The notes under the pieces: generated by a model | Told to the model about the DNA's origin: nothing | Databases searched by the model: none | What the model saw: only the letters and a program-made list of their open reading frames with translations | In this document: positions 9,401 to 17,191 of the stretch, piece by piece | How positions within the stretch are numbered: position 1 is the stretch's first letter | Layout: the number at the start of each line of letters is the position of its first letter | Position numbers and translations under genes: made by a program | Origin: Verrucomicrobium spinosum DSM 4136 = JCM 18804 | Lineage (GTDB): Bacteria > Verrucomicrobiota > Verrucomicrobiia > Verrucomicrobiales > Verrucomicrobiaceae | Length of the DNA: 64,000 nt | Direction of reading: 5' to 3' | NCBI RefSeq assembly: GCF_000172155.1 | Contig: NZ_ABIZ01000001.1 | Coordinates: 3,629,105 to 3,693,104 of the forward strand

Positions 9401-9903
9401 TGGAGCTGCGCGCGGCTTTGGAACCCTGGCATGTCTTGGGAGAGGAGGGGTCAGCTGGTGGCACGGTGCGATATGTGGACAGCTCCCTGGAACGGCTACA
9501 GGTGAAGGTCACGGGTATGGTGGATGAGCGTCATGTGGTGGCCGTGAATGGCCGGAAGCTGCCCCTGCATCCCACCGGGGTGAATGGCGAATATGTGTGC
9601 GGCGTACGTTATCGGGCCTGGCAGCCGCCGAACTGTCTTCAGCCGACCATCGGGGTTCACACCCCCTTGACCTTCGATCTGGTGGACACTTGGAACCAGC
9701 GTTCACTGGGCGGATGCCGCTATCACGTCGTGCACCCGGGCGGACGCAGCTATGAGACCCTCCCCGTGAATGCCTATGAGGCTGAGAGCCGCCGGCTTTC
9801 CCGGTTTGAATCCATCGGGCACACGTGGGGCATGTTGAATCTGCCAGATCCGCCCCGCTCACGTGAGTTTCCGTTCACGCTGGATTTGCGTACCCAAGGT
9901 TAG
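6427..9903 (+). CDS. Transglutaminase-DUF2126 protein (predicted GS-like amidoligase)
   Basis: This protein of 1158 residues has two parts. Residues 1-290 form a bacterial transglutaminase N-region and core: MSIHVALHHRTTYSYDRP at the start, then catalytic Cys180 (SGSCRDTGW), His229 (DLHAWCEVY) and Asp245 (GLDPTSG). The remainder is DUF2126 (COG4196), with blocks such as RLTMGGEPTFVSIDDPDGDE, TGTGGGNHIIIGGETPADSP and ELRSYEMPPHSRMSLAQQLL. Published comparative genomics of amidoligases predicts this domain to be a glutamine-synthetase-like ligase. A glycine-rich linker near residues 610-640 separates subdomains. The start at 6427 is chosen because family members begin directly with this beta-strand. 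It is the first gene of a cluster with the ATP-grasp/alpha-E protein and a second transglutaminase. The reaction is inferred and no substrate is known. Confidence 0.88.
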   Translation: MSIHVALHHRTTYSYDRPISLGPQTIRLRPAPHCRTKVLSYSLKVEPADQFLNWQQDSHANYLARLVFPEKTEKLDIIVDLVAEMAVYNPFDFFLEPSAENFPFQYEPWLFRDLSPYLQTETVSPEVHRYALDWQGKQMRMIDFLVALNLQVSQDVSYTIRMEPGVQTPEETLKIRSGSCRDTGWLLVNVLRALGFAARFVSGYLIQLKADVKALDGPSGAEKDFTDLHAWCEVYLPGAGWIGLDPTSGLFAGEGHLPVACTPEPGTAAPLTGVLEKCESTLHHEMEVTRIYESPRVTKPYSEEEWKKIVALGRSVDDKLRRGDVRLTMGGEPTFVSIDDPDGDEWNFTANGVKKRELAGELLKRLRTKYASNGGFLHYGQGKWYPGESLPRWSLGCWWRKDGEPIWSDPNLIADESVDYGFGVDDAKRLVDRIMKGLGVDPQWLIPAYEDVYYYIWRERRLPSNVDPLQANLADKEERERIRRIFERGLGSVTGYALPIQRSADKGQPAWVSGPWFLRRETLYLTPGDSPMGLRLPLDSLPWVEEREYPWVYERDPMEKLSPLPSRRDRAGQMFVGRDPEVTSASRSGPLYRFGTGVNDPTSSQSGPLPGAGGGAGNRGGDKGDGSGGVPDVVAHQKMADLAHTRRPDPQQSAPWIVRTALCVEPRNGRLHIFMPPVETTEDYLDLVEIIEAAVSDLGMPVVFEGAPPSYDPRLQVLKVTPDPGVLEVNLHPSATWDELVDKTETLYEEARLTRLGTEKFMLDGRHTGTGGGNHIIIGGETPADSPVLRRPDLLKSLLGYWQNHPSLSYLFTGLFIGPTSQAPRVDEARNDSLYELNLAFQQVPEKGKDMPPWLVDRLFRNLLIDSTGNTHRAEFCIDKLFSPDSSTGRLGLVELRSYEMPPHSRMSLAQQLLLRALVAKFWDNPYSSTPVRWGTDIHDRWMLPHFLWDDFADVINDLRADGIEMEADWFAPHREFRFPLIGEFSQRNVQVELRAALEPWHVLGEEGSAGGTVRYVDSSLERLQVKVTGMVDERHVVAVNGRKLPLHPTGVNGEYVCGVRYRAWQPPNCLQPTIGVHTPLTFDLVDTWNQRSLGGCRYHVVHPGGRSYETLPVNAYEAESRRLSRFESIGHTWGMLNLPDPPRSREFPFTLDLRTQG

Positions 9904-9910
9904 CGTTCTA

Positions 9911-9935
9911 GATACGGCGTGCCTCACGCCGTATC
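9911..9935. other. Perfect 11-bp hairpin between DUF2126 and ATP-grasp genes
   Basis: GATACGGCGTG (9911-9921) and CACGCCGTATC (9925-9935) are perfect inverted repeats with a 3-nt CCT loop. They fill the gap between the stop at 9903 and the ATG at 9946. No T-tract follows, so termination is unlikely. The structure would bury the upstream GTG at 9919, which supports the ATG at 9946 as the true start. It may be a REP-like element or a processing site that tunes the ratio of the two products. Confidence 0.6.
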
Positions 9936-9945
9936 AACTGCCCCC

Positions 9946-12453
9946 ATGGATTCCTCACCTGAGAGCGTGAGCATTGCTGAAATGCTGACGTCCGCCCGGG
10001 CGGCTGGCGACGGCTTTCACGAAGTCTGGCGGCCCGACGGTGCCGCGCGCCCCGCTTGGGGTGCATTTCTGGAAAGTCTGGCCCGTTTGCAGCCTGTTGA
10101 CCTGGCGCAAAAGCGCGAGGCGGCCAATCAGTTGCTCCGTGATCACGGGGCGACCTACACGATCTACAATGACCAGCAGGCCTTGAGTCGGCTGTGGCAA
10201 CTGGACATCTTCCCTCACATTATCGGTGCGGAGGAGTGGCGCTCGCTGGAGGCTGGGTTGAAGCAGCGTTCCCGATTGCTCCGGCAGGTCGTCAACGATC
10301 TCTATGGAGAACAGCGTCTCCTGAAAGAAGGCTGGATCCCTCCAGGGCTGGTTTTTGCCAACCCGGGCTTTTTGCGGGCGAGTCACGGCATCAAACCGGC
10401 GGGGGGCTCGTTCCTCTTTCACCATGCGGTGGACCTGGCCCGTGGCGCGGATGGCCGATGGATGGTGCTGGCGGATCGCACCCAGGCCCCATCTGGGAAA
10501 GGGTATGCGCTCGAGAACCGGATCGTACTGACCAGCCTGTTCCCGGATGAGTTCCGGGACATGAACGTGCAACGTTTGGCTTCCTTCTTCCAGATGGAGC
10601 GGGACTCCCTGCGGGATCTGGCTCCCCAGCACCGAGGGGACCCTACCGTGGTGTTGCTCACGCCCGGGCCGCTGAACGAGACCTATTTCGAACACGCTTA
10701 CAAGGCTCGCTACCTCGGCTTTCCTCTGGTGGAGGGGGCGGACCTGACCGTGCGGGGGCGCAAGGTTTTCCTGAAGACTCTGGAAGGCCTGCGTCAGGTG
10801 GATGTGATTGTGCGCCGGGTGGATGACACTTTTTGTGATCCCCTCGAGCTCCGTACAGACACCTGGCTGGGCGTTCCTGGGCTGATGGAGGCTTGGCGTG
10901 CTGGGACGGTGGCCATCGTGAATGGGATGGGGGCCGGGGTGGTGGAGACTCCTGCCTTGCTACCCTTCCTGCCGGGTCTCTCCCGCCATCTGCTTGGCGA
11001 GGACCTGAAGCTGGCCAATGCTGTGACATGGTGGTGTGGCCAGCCTAAAGAACTACAGCACGTGGAGAAGCATCTGGATCGCTTTGTCTTGAAACGTGCC
11101 TTTGTCGGCGGAGCGGGGCAGCCGGTGTTCGGTGCCGATCTAACCGAGCCAGAAAGAGAGTCGCTGCTCGCGAAAGTGCGGCTGGCCCCTCACGACTATG
11201 CTGCGCAGGAGGTGCTCTCGTTGTCCTCGGCCCCGGTGTTTGACAAGGGGCGGATCGAGTCTCGTCCTTTAGTGCTGCGTTGTTACATCGTGCCGTGTGG
11301 GAATGACTTCGCGGTCATGCCCGGTGGATTGACCCGGGTGAGCCCGTCTCCGAAGGGGCTGGTTGTCTCCATGCAATCTGGAGGGGTGAGCAAGGATACC
11401 TGGGTGCTGGCAGACGGGCCTGTGGAACAGCTTACTCTGTTGCTTTCTCCCACCATGGCCATCCGGCCGGAGCGTCAGGCGGGCGAGGTGCCCAGCCGTG
11501 TGGCGGACCATTTCTTCTGGCTGGGGCGCTACGTCGAGCGTCTGGAAGACGGTGTGCGGGTCCTGAGGGGGGTGGTCCAGAGGTTTGCCGGGGAGGGGAG
11601 CGAGGAGCAGGCGAGGGAGCTCGCTGCCTTGGTGCCGTGGATGGTTTCCCTGGGAAGGCTCCCGGACCGATTTGGCAAAAAGGTAGTGCCGGGAGAGTTG
11701 CGCGGCGAGCTGCTGGCATTGCTGGAGAATTCCCGCCGTGAAGACAGCGTGAGGGACTTGCTCAACCGTGTCCGCTACAATGCCACTGCTTTACGCGACC
11801 GTCTCTCTGACGACACCTGGCGGCTGTTCAATCAATTGGAGCGCCACACCCGCTCTCAGGCCACCCGGTTGAAGGTGCCTGAGGTGCTGGAGATGCTGAA
11901 TGCTGTGGTCCTGGATCTGGCTGCCTTCTCTGGTATGGAGATGGAGAACATGACCCGCGGGCACGGCTGGCGGTTCCTCGATCTCGGCCGACGTCTGGAG
12001 CGGGCGCGTGGACTGGTCCGGCTCATTCATGCGACCATTCACCCTACACCGCGCAATGATGCGGTGCTCGGGCCGCTCTTGGAAATCTGTGACAGTGCCA
12101 TGACTTACCGGCGGCGCTATCACGCCCGGCCGCAGTTGGGTCCGGTGCTGGACCTGTTGATCGCTGACGATTCCAACCCCCGCTCTTTGATCTGGCAGCT
12201 CTACCAGCTCACCCGGCACGCTGCTCAACTTCCACGTGATGGCATGGAAGGCATGACTGGCAGCGAAAAGAAGCAGGTGGACATGATGCTCTCTGAACTG
12301 GCTGGCGTGGACCTGAATGCGCTGGCAGGTGCTGAGGATCGCAGTCCTGGATTGCTGGTCCGGCTCTGCACCCGACTCCAGGCGGGCCTGGAATCCCTCT
12401 CCGATACCATCAGCCAGCACTATTTCAGTCACGCCCTTCGTCGTGTCAGCTAG
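9946..12453 (+). CDS. Circularly permuted ATP-grasp type 2 / alpha-E fusion protein
   Basis: This 835-residue protein fuses two modules that are often separate genes. Residues from about 60 to 490 are a circularly permuted ATP-grasp (COG2308), with YNDQQALSRLWQLDIFPHII, PPGLVFANPGFLRAS, VVLLTPGPLNETYFEHAYKA, GMGAGVVETPALLPFLPGL and CYIVPCGNDFAVMPGGLTRV. Residues from about 510 to 830 are the alpha-helical alpha-E domain (COG2307), with its conserved E-R pair in FFWLGRYVERLED (E531, R532). ATP-grasp enzymes join a carboxylate to an amine through an acyl phosphate, so a peptide- or amide-forming role is predicted. ATG 9946 is preferred over GTG 9919, which lies in a hairpin. It is flanked by transglutaminase genes on the same strand, which is the classic context of this family. 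Confidence 0.9.
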   Translation: MDSSPESVSIAEMLTSARAAGDGFHEVWRPDGAARPAWGAFLESLARLQPVDLAQKREAANQLLRDHGATYTIYNDQQALSRLWQLDIFPHIIGAEEWRSLEAGLKQRSRLLRQVVNDLYGEQRLLKEGWIPPGLVFANPGFLRASHGIKPAGGSFLFHHAVDLARGADGRWMVLADRTQAPSGKGYALENRIVLTSLFPDEFRDMNVQRLASFFQMERDSLRDLAPQHRGDPTVVLLTPGPLNETYFEHAYKARYLGFPLVEGADLTVRGRKVFLKTLEGLRQVDVIVRRVDDTFCDPLELRTDTWLGVPGLMEAWRAGTVAIVNGMGAGVVETPALLPFLPGLSRHLLGEDLKLANAVTWWCGQPKELQHVEKHLDRFVLKRAFVGGAGQPVFGADLTEPERESLLAKVRLAPHDYAAQEVLSLSSAPVFDKGRIESRPLVLRCYIVPCGNDFAVMPGGLTRVSPSPKGLVVSMQSGGVSKDTWVLADGPVEQLTLLLSPTMAIRPERQAGEVPSRVADHFFWLGRYVERLEDGVRVLRGVVQRFAGEGSEEQARELAALVPWMVSLGRLPDRFGKKVVPGELRGELLALLENSRREDSVRDLLNRVRYNATALRDRLSDDTWRLFNQLERHTRSQATRLKVPEVLEMLNAVVLDLAAFSGMEMENMTRGHGWRFLDLGRRLERARGLVRLIHATIHPTPRNDAVLGPLLEICDSAMTYRRRYHARPQLGPVLDLLIADDSNPRSLIWQLYQLTRHAAQLPRDGMEGMTGSEKKQVDMMLSELAGVDLNALAGAEDRSPGLLVRLCTRLQAGLESLSDTISQHYFSHALRRVS

Positions 12454-12506
12454 GCTCGACCTGGTCTGTCCCGCGTTCGGTATCCTCACTTTAAACCACT
12501 AGAGTT

Positions 12507-13382
12507 TTGCGCTACGAGATTCACCATCGCTCCACCTACACCTATGATGAGTCCGTCAGCATCGGGCATCATCTAGCACGTCTCGCTCCCCGGGAGATGT
12601 TGCACCAGCATTGTGAGTGGCACGGGGTGGATGTGGAGCCGGAGCCGATGAGTCTGGCGGGCCACCGGGACTACTTCGGCAATCAGTGTCTGTTCTTCGC
12701 ACTGCACGGTGCGCACAAGACGCTTACCGTCACGGCGCACAGCTTTGTCGTGGTCCATCCACCCGTGTTGGCGGCTCCGGAGGAGACCCCTTTGTGGGAG
12801 GAGTTGCGGGGGGCGGTGCGGGGTGATTTTCTGACTCCCGACGTGGCGGCGGGAGAGTACGCTTTTGCCTCAGTGATGGTGAAACCAGGGAAGCAGTTCG
12901 CGGAATATGCCCTGGAGTCATTCAAACCCGGGGTGACGGTCCTCAAGGCGGCGTTGGACCTCAACGAGCGGATTTTTCGTGACTTCAAGTTTGATCCGGC
13001 TGCTACGGATGTAGCGACTCCGGTGCATGAGGCTTTTGAAAAGCGTCGGGGGGTGTGTCAGGACTTTGCCCACATCTTGATCGCGTGTCTTCGCTCCGTG
13101 GGCATCCCTGCCCGTTATGTGTCGGGCTATCTGGAGACCTTGCCTCCTCCCGGTAAACCCAAGTTGGTGGGCGCGGATGCCTCTCATGCCTGGGTGAGCG
13201 TGTGGTGCGGCCCTGTGCATCAGTGGCAGGATCTCGATCCCACCAACCGATGCCGACCCCAGGAGCGTCACATCACCGTCGCTTTCGGACGTGACTTCGC
13301 AGACGTGTCTCCGCTGCGTGGGGTGGTTTATGGCAGCGGGGAGCAGAGCCTGAAGGTCGCCGTGGATGTGACGCCGCGGTAG
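12507..13382 (+). CDS. Transglutaminase-like cysteine protease family protein (COG1305)
   Basis: This protein of 291 residues has a TTG start, chosen because the frame opens MRYEIHHRSTYTYDESV, the same N-terminal strand as in its paralogues here. No in-frame ATG or GTG gives that strand. The N-terminal beta-domain (about 1-130) precedes a transglutaminase core with Cys184 (RRGVCQDFAH), His227 (SHAWVSVW) and Asp244 (DLDPTNR). All three catalytic residues are intact. No signal peptide is present, so it is probably cytoplasmic. It is the last gene of the DUF2126/ATP-grasp/alpha-E cluster. Whether it acts as a transglutaminase, amidase or peptidase cannot be told from sequence. Confidence 0.9.
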   Translation: MRYEIHHRSTYTYDESVSIGHHLARLAPREMLHQHCEWHGVDVEPEPMSLAGHRDYFGNQCLFFALHGAHKTLTVTAHSFVVVHPPVLAAPEETPLWEELRGAVRGDFLTPDVAAGEYAFASVMVKPGKQFAEYALESFKPGVTVLKAALDLNERIFRDFKFDPAATDVATPVHEAFEKRRGVCQDFAHILIACLRSVGIPARYVSGYLETLPPPGKPKLVGADASHAWVSVWCGPVHQWQDLDPTNRCRPQERHITVAFGRDFADVSPLRGVVYGSGEQSLKVAVDVTPR

Positions 13383-13388
13383 GGCAGC

Positions 13389-13410
13389 CCCGAAGGCAGG
13401 TCCGCCTTCT
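13389..13410. terminator. Possible bidirectional hairpin between convergent genes
   Basis: GAAGGC (13392-13397) and GCCTTC (13404-13409) form a short hairpin with the loop AGGTCC, in the 26-nt gap between the convergent transglutaminase and lpxA genes and reaching into the lpxA stop. No real T-tract accompanies it on either strand, so it is only a weak terminator candidate. Confidence 0.3.
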
Positions 13411-14206
13411 ACTCGTCGTCGGCCTCAGAACGCACGCGCAGAGTGCCCACGCCCTTTTTGCTGGGGGCCTCAAAGAACTGAAGGAACTTTTCCGCATGGT
13501 CAGGCCAGGTGCGGGTGCGAGCCTCCGCGACGGCCTGTTTGAGATTTCTCCCGCTACGGTAGATGAGATCAAAAAGCTCCTTGATGTGTTTCCGGTCTTC
13601 GGAAGAGAAGCCCTGACGGCGGAGGCCGACTATGTTCATTCCGGTGATCAGGTTGGTGCGTCCGGCCGAGCAATAGTGGGGAATATCCTTGCTGAAGGAA
13701 CTGTTGCCCTGGACCACACAGTAGTCGCCGATGCGGAGAAACTGGTGAAAGACGGCCCCGCCGCCCAGAAAGGTGTTGTTTCCCAAATGGACATGGCCCG
13801 CGATGAGGGCCGCGTTGGCGATGATGTTCTTGTTCCCGAGCTTCACATCATGTCCCAGGTGGGCCCCCACCATGATGAAGTTGCCATCGCCCACCTCAGT
13901 GAGGCCACCTTCCTTGGACCCGCGGTGGATGGTGACATGCTCTCGGATGACGTTGTTTCGACCGATGCGGACACCGCTTTGGATCGCAGGCGTGAATCCA
14001 ATGTCTTGGGGGAATTCTCCGATGACGGCGGCCCGACCGATGGTGGAGCCTTCGCCAATCACGGTGTCACCTACGAGTTGGGCGTGGGGGGCAATGCGGC
14101 AGCCCGCCCCGATTTGTACTGGTCCCTCGATGATCGCGTAGGCTCCGATTTCCGCACTCGGGTCAATTTGGGCTTCAGCGGAAACGAGGGCGGTCGGATG
14201 GATCAT
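13409..14206 (-). CDS. lpxA: Acyl-[ACP]-UDP-N-acetylglucosamine O-acyltransferase LpxA
   Basis: This 265-residue left-handed beta-helix enzyme carries out the first step of lipid A synthesis in the cytoplasm, transferring a 3-hydroxyacyl chain to UDP-GlcNAc. The start is MIHPTALVSAEAQIDPSAEI. Hexapeptide repeats cover residues 2-185, and the LpxA block REHVTIHRGS with the catalytic-type histidine in VGAHLGHDVKLGN is present. The LpxA-specific C-terminal helical domain begins near GLRRQGFSSEDRKHIKELF. An open frame extends upstream to 14266, but the conserved start is the ATG at 14206. An LpxA paralogue elsewhere in the genome is possible. It is convergent with the transglutaminase gene. Confidence 0.9.
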   Translation of the reverse strand: MIHPTALVSAEAQIDPSAEIGAYAIIEGPVQIGAGCRIAPHAQLVGDTVIGEGSTIGRAAVIGEFPQDIGFTPAIQSGVRIGRNNVIREHVTIHRGSKEGGLTEVGDGNFIMVGAHLGHDVKLGNKNIIANAALIAGHVHLGNNTFLGGGAVFHQFLRIGDYCVVQGNSSFSKDIPHYCSAGRTNLITGMNIVGLRRQGFSSEDRKHIKELFDLIYRSGRNLKQAVAEARTRTWPDHAEKFLQFFEAPSKKGVGTLRVRSEADDE

Positions 14207-14638
14207 GGGCAGCTGGTGTGTCGGAAACGTGGACCAAAAGATTAGGCGGGAGCGATGGCAGCGCAACCACGCCTCGCGACGGCGGGCGGATTTATGGAAC
14301 TTTTTGCGGAAATTGGGTAGAAAAAGGGCTCATGGTTGAGATATGATTCATAAATTGAAGCAACCCTAAATGGGCATCGGGTGAGCTTCTGGCCCGTTTC
14401 AGCCAATGAATTTGGAAAAACAGATTGCCGAAGGAGTCAACTTGGGGGGACCCGGGCGGCAGATGATGTCGGGGTATCCTCAATGGCAGGGAGGTTCTGG
14501 AGGTCCTTCGAAGGACACCTCTTCTTCCGAATCGATCGAGAGAATTTCCCTCTGTCAGCTTGTGCGACGGGGGAGCATCAGAAGCCATATGCGAGACATC
14601 AGCATCAACCAAAAATCATAGAGAAAGGAACTCAACTC
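14207..14638. other. Spacer upstream of lpxA and aqpZ (divergent)
   Basis: 432 nt between divergent genes, presumably holding both promoters. An AT-richer stretch at 14320-14375 is the best promoter region. A palindrome GTCCTTCGAAGGAC lies near 14504-14517 within a longer imperfect hairpin. A reading frame of 71 codons at 14406-14621 has no ribosome site or recognisable motif and is not called. A good Shine-Dalgarno (AGAAAGGAA) lies just before aqpZ. Confidence 0.4.
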
Positions 14639-15334
14639 ATGTCCATTGCGAAGAAAGCCATTGTAGAATTTCTAGGCACCTTCTGGCTCGTGCTGGGAGG
14701 CTGCGGAAGTGCAGTCTTGGCGGCCGCCTTTCCAGAGGTGGGTATTGGTCTGGTAGGAGTGTCGTTTGCCTTTGGGCTCACGGTATTGACGATGGCCTAC
14801 AGCATTGGCCACATCTCTGGTTGTCACCTGAACCCTGCCGTTTCCATCGGCTTGTTGGTAGGAGGGCGGTTTCCAGCCAAGGATCTAATCCCCTATGTAG
14901 TGGCGCAGGTGGCAGGTGGGATTGTGGCCGGTTTTACCCTCTATACAATAGCCAACGGCAAGGCGGGATTCAGTTTGGAGGGAGGATTTGCCTCCAACGG
15001 TTTTGCGGAGCATTCGCCGGGAGGCTACAGCCTGGCGGCGGGCTTCCTGACGGAGTTTGTGATGACCTTCATGTTCTTGATCATTATCCTGGGTTCCACG
15101 GATGAGCGGGCACCGGCCGGATTCGCCCCCATCGCGATCGGCCTTGGCTTGACATTGATCCATTTGATAAGCATTCCGATTACGAATACTTCCGTCAATC
15201 CAGCCCGCAGCACGGGCACGGCGGTGGTGGTGGGGGGCTGGGCGATCTCACAGCTATGGCTCTTCTGGGTGGCTCCGATATTGGGTGCGGCTGCCGCGGG
15301 CATCTTTCACAAGGTGGTGTGCGCGAAGAATTAA
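14639..15334 (+). CDS. aqpZ: Aquaporin Z family water channel
   Basis: This 231-residue MIP-family channel has six hydrophobic segments and two NPA boxes: [14 protein letters not shown] in loop B and [15 protein letters not shown] in loop E. The arginine after the second NPA and the small residues around it fit a water-selective aquaporin rather than a glycerol facilitator. The start [18 protein letters not shown] is preceded by AGAAAGGAA at a good distance. The open frame runs further upstream without coding character. It sits in the inner membrane and probably serves osmotic adaptation. It stands alone, followed by a large tandem repeat array. Confidence 0.93.
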   Translation: MSIAKKAIVEFLGTFWLVLGGCGSAVLAAAFPEVGIGLVGVSFAFGLTVLTMAYSIGHISGCHLNPAVSIGLLVGGRFPAKDLIPYVVAQVAGGIVAGFTLYTIANGKAGFSLEGGFASNGFAEHSPGGYSLAAGFLTEFVMTFMFLIIILGSTDERAPAGFAPIAIGLGLTLIHLISIPITNTSVNPARSTGTAVVVGGWAISQLWLFWVAPILGAAAAGIFHKVVCAKN

Positions 15335-15365
15335 GGGTGGGCAGTTTCGTGCGGATCGGGTGCGT

Positions 15366-16390
15366 TGTAGCTTTCAGTGTGGCTGCGTTTGTGAAAACGC
15401 GGTCAGGCTGGGGGCGGGGGAGGTGTTGATCCCGTTACAGGGACGCGCCCCCCCCTCCGCACTTTTACAAGTGCAGCTACGAGCTGCGGTGAGGTGAGCC
15501 GCGGAGCGTGTCTGTAGCTTTCAGTGTGGCTGCCTTTGTAAAAACGCGGTCAGGCTTGGGGGGCGGGGGCGGTGTTGATCCCGTGACAGGGCCGCGCTTC
15601 CCCTCCGCACTTTTACAAGTGCAGCTACGAGCTGCGGTGAGGTGAGCCGCGGAGCGAGTCTGTAGCATTCAGTGTGGCTGCGTTTGTAAAAACGCGGTCA
15701 GGCTTGGGGGGGCGGGGAAGGTGTTGATCCCGTGACAGGGCCGCGCCTCCCCTCCGCACTTTTACAAGTGCAGCGACGAGCTGCGGTGAGGTGAGCCGCG
15801 GAGCGAGTCTGTAGCATTCAGTGTGGCTGCGTTTGTAAAAACGCGGTCAGGCTTGGGGGGGCGGGCGAGGTGTTGATCCCGTTACAGGGCCGCGCCCCCT
15901 CCGCACTTTTGCAAGTGCAGCTACGAGCTGCGGTGAGGTGAGCCGCGGAGCGAGTCTGTAGCATTCAGTGTGGCTGCGTTTGTAAAAACGCGGTCAGGCT
16001 GGGGGCGGGGGAGGTGTTGATCCCGTTACAGGGACGCGCCCCCCCCCTCCGCACTTTTACAAGTGCAGCTACGAGCTGCGGTGAGGTGAGCCGCGGAGCG
16101 TGTCTGTAGCTTTCAGTGTGGCTGCCTTTGTAAAAACGCGGTCAGGCTTGGGGGGCGGGCGAGGTGTTGATCCCGTTACAGGGCCGCGCCCCCCTCCGCA
16201 CTTTTGCAAGTGCAGCTACGAGCTGCGGTAAGGCGAGTTGCGGAGCGTGTCTGTAGGTTTCAGTGTGGCTGCGTTTGTGAAAACGCGGTCAGGCTGGGGG
16301 CGGGGGCGGTGTTGATCCCGTGACAGGGCCGCGCCTCCCCTCCGCACTTTTACAAGTGCAGCGACGAGCTGCGGTGAGGTGAGGTGAGGT
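15366..16390. repeat. Seven-copy tandem array, about 147-bp unit
   Basis: Units begin with TGTAGC(T/A)TTCAGTGTGGC at 15366, 15513, 15661, 15810, 15957, 16105 and 16252 (the last reads TGTAGGTT), so the period is 147-149 bp. Each unit carries two hairpins: GCGTTT-GTAA-AAACGC, and GCACTT-TTAC-AAGTGC followed by a GAGCTGCGG segment. Between them is a G-rich tract of variable length and TGTTGATCCCGT(T/G)ACAGG. Copies differ mainly in G/C-run lengths and scattered substitutions. Copies 1 and 5 are nearly identical, as are copies 2 and 6, which suggests higher-order block duplication. The array fills the gap between aqpZ and the end of radC. No direct-repeat/spacer structure of CRISPR type is present. 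Confidence 0.92.
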
Positions 16391-16421
16391 GGCTGCTACC
16401 GTGAGGCAGTTGGAAGGGGCC

Positions 16422-17117
16422 CTAGATCATGCCGCTCTCCTTAAAGCTGAAGTAGGGCTTTGCTCCGGGTCTTGGAGCTCCGATGACGACGTGGTCCAGG
16501 AGCTCTATCTGCATGAGTTGTGCCGCTTCATTGATCCGACGGGTGAACCGGCGATCCGCTTCACTGGGGGCCGGGTCTCCGCTGGGGTGGTTGTGAGCCA
16601 GGATAAATGCGTGAGCGCGGTGGATGAGGGCGGCGCGAATAATTTCACGAGGGTGCGCGGGGCTTTCGTTGAGCGTGCCTTGGAAGACCACCTCATCATG
16701 CACCAGGCAGAGTTTGGTATTGAGCACCAGGATTCGAAGGGTTTCGTAGCCCTGTCGCGCCATGTCGGCACCCAGATAGCGGTACACCAGTTCCGGGGAA
16801 TCCATCTTGTCCTCCAGGACCTCCTCCTGGGCAGCGCGTCGGCCCAATTCAAAGGCGGCCACCAGGTGGGCGGTCTTGGCGGGGCCCAGCCCCTTGAATT
16901 CCTTCTGCAATTCTTTAGCCGATCTTCGAGACAGATTGCGCAGAGTGCGGTATGTCTTGAGCAGCCGCTGAGCGACTTGAACAGCATTTTCTCCAGGCAG
17001 ACCCGTATTGATGAAGATTGCCAGCAGTTCGGCGTTGGTGAGGGAATCCGCCCCTGTGTTGAGGAGGCGCTCACGTGGGCGGTCGTTTTCGGGGAGGTCC
17101 TGAATGCGCAATTGCAT
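16422..17117 (-). CDS. radC: RadC family protein (JAB/MPN domain)
   Basis: This protein of 231 residues is of normal RadC length. An N-terminal helix-hairpin-helix-like region (MQLRIQDLPENDRPRERLLN through the ELLAIFINTG block) precedes the MPN/JAMM metalloprotease-like core. The metal motif is HNHPSGDPAPSEAD (H175, H177, D188), with the family block GTLNESPAHPREIIRAAL upstream. Despite the name, a DNA-repair role is not well supported for this family and its true function is unknown. The gene ends next to the tandem repeat array and is divergent from the transglutaminase gene at 17192. Confidence 0.9.
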   Translation of the reverse strand: MQLRIQDLPENDRPRERLLNTGADSLTNAELLAIFINTGLPGENAVQVAQRLLKTYRTLRNLSRRSAKELQKEFKGLGPAKTAHLVAAFELGRRAAQEEVLEDKMDSPELVYRYLGADMARQGYETLRILVLNTKLCLVHDEVVFQGTLNESPAHPREIIRAALIHRAHAFILAHNHPSGDPAPSEADRRFTRRINEAAQLMQIELLDHVVIGAPRPGAKPYFSFKESGMI

Positions 17118-17191
17118 CGGCTAAACAACACCGGGAGATCTGACCCGGTCAAGCGCCACCTTTCCCCAACTTCTGCCAAGCCTCTACTATC

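Noticed and set aside
14406-14621. 71-codon frame before aqpZ
   Set aside because: It ends 17 nt before the aqpZ start and has no Shine-Dalgarno or recognisable motif. A leader peptide is possible but cannot be supported.
15366-16390. CRISPR array
   Set aside because: The repeated unit is about 147 bp and continuous, with no 25-40 bp repeats separated by unique spacers, and no cas gene is in the window.
15366-16390. 147-bp period as a nucleosome-like packaging signal
   Set aside because: The number matches a nucleosome core only by chance. There is no histone gene or 10-bp AT periodicity in the units.
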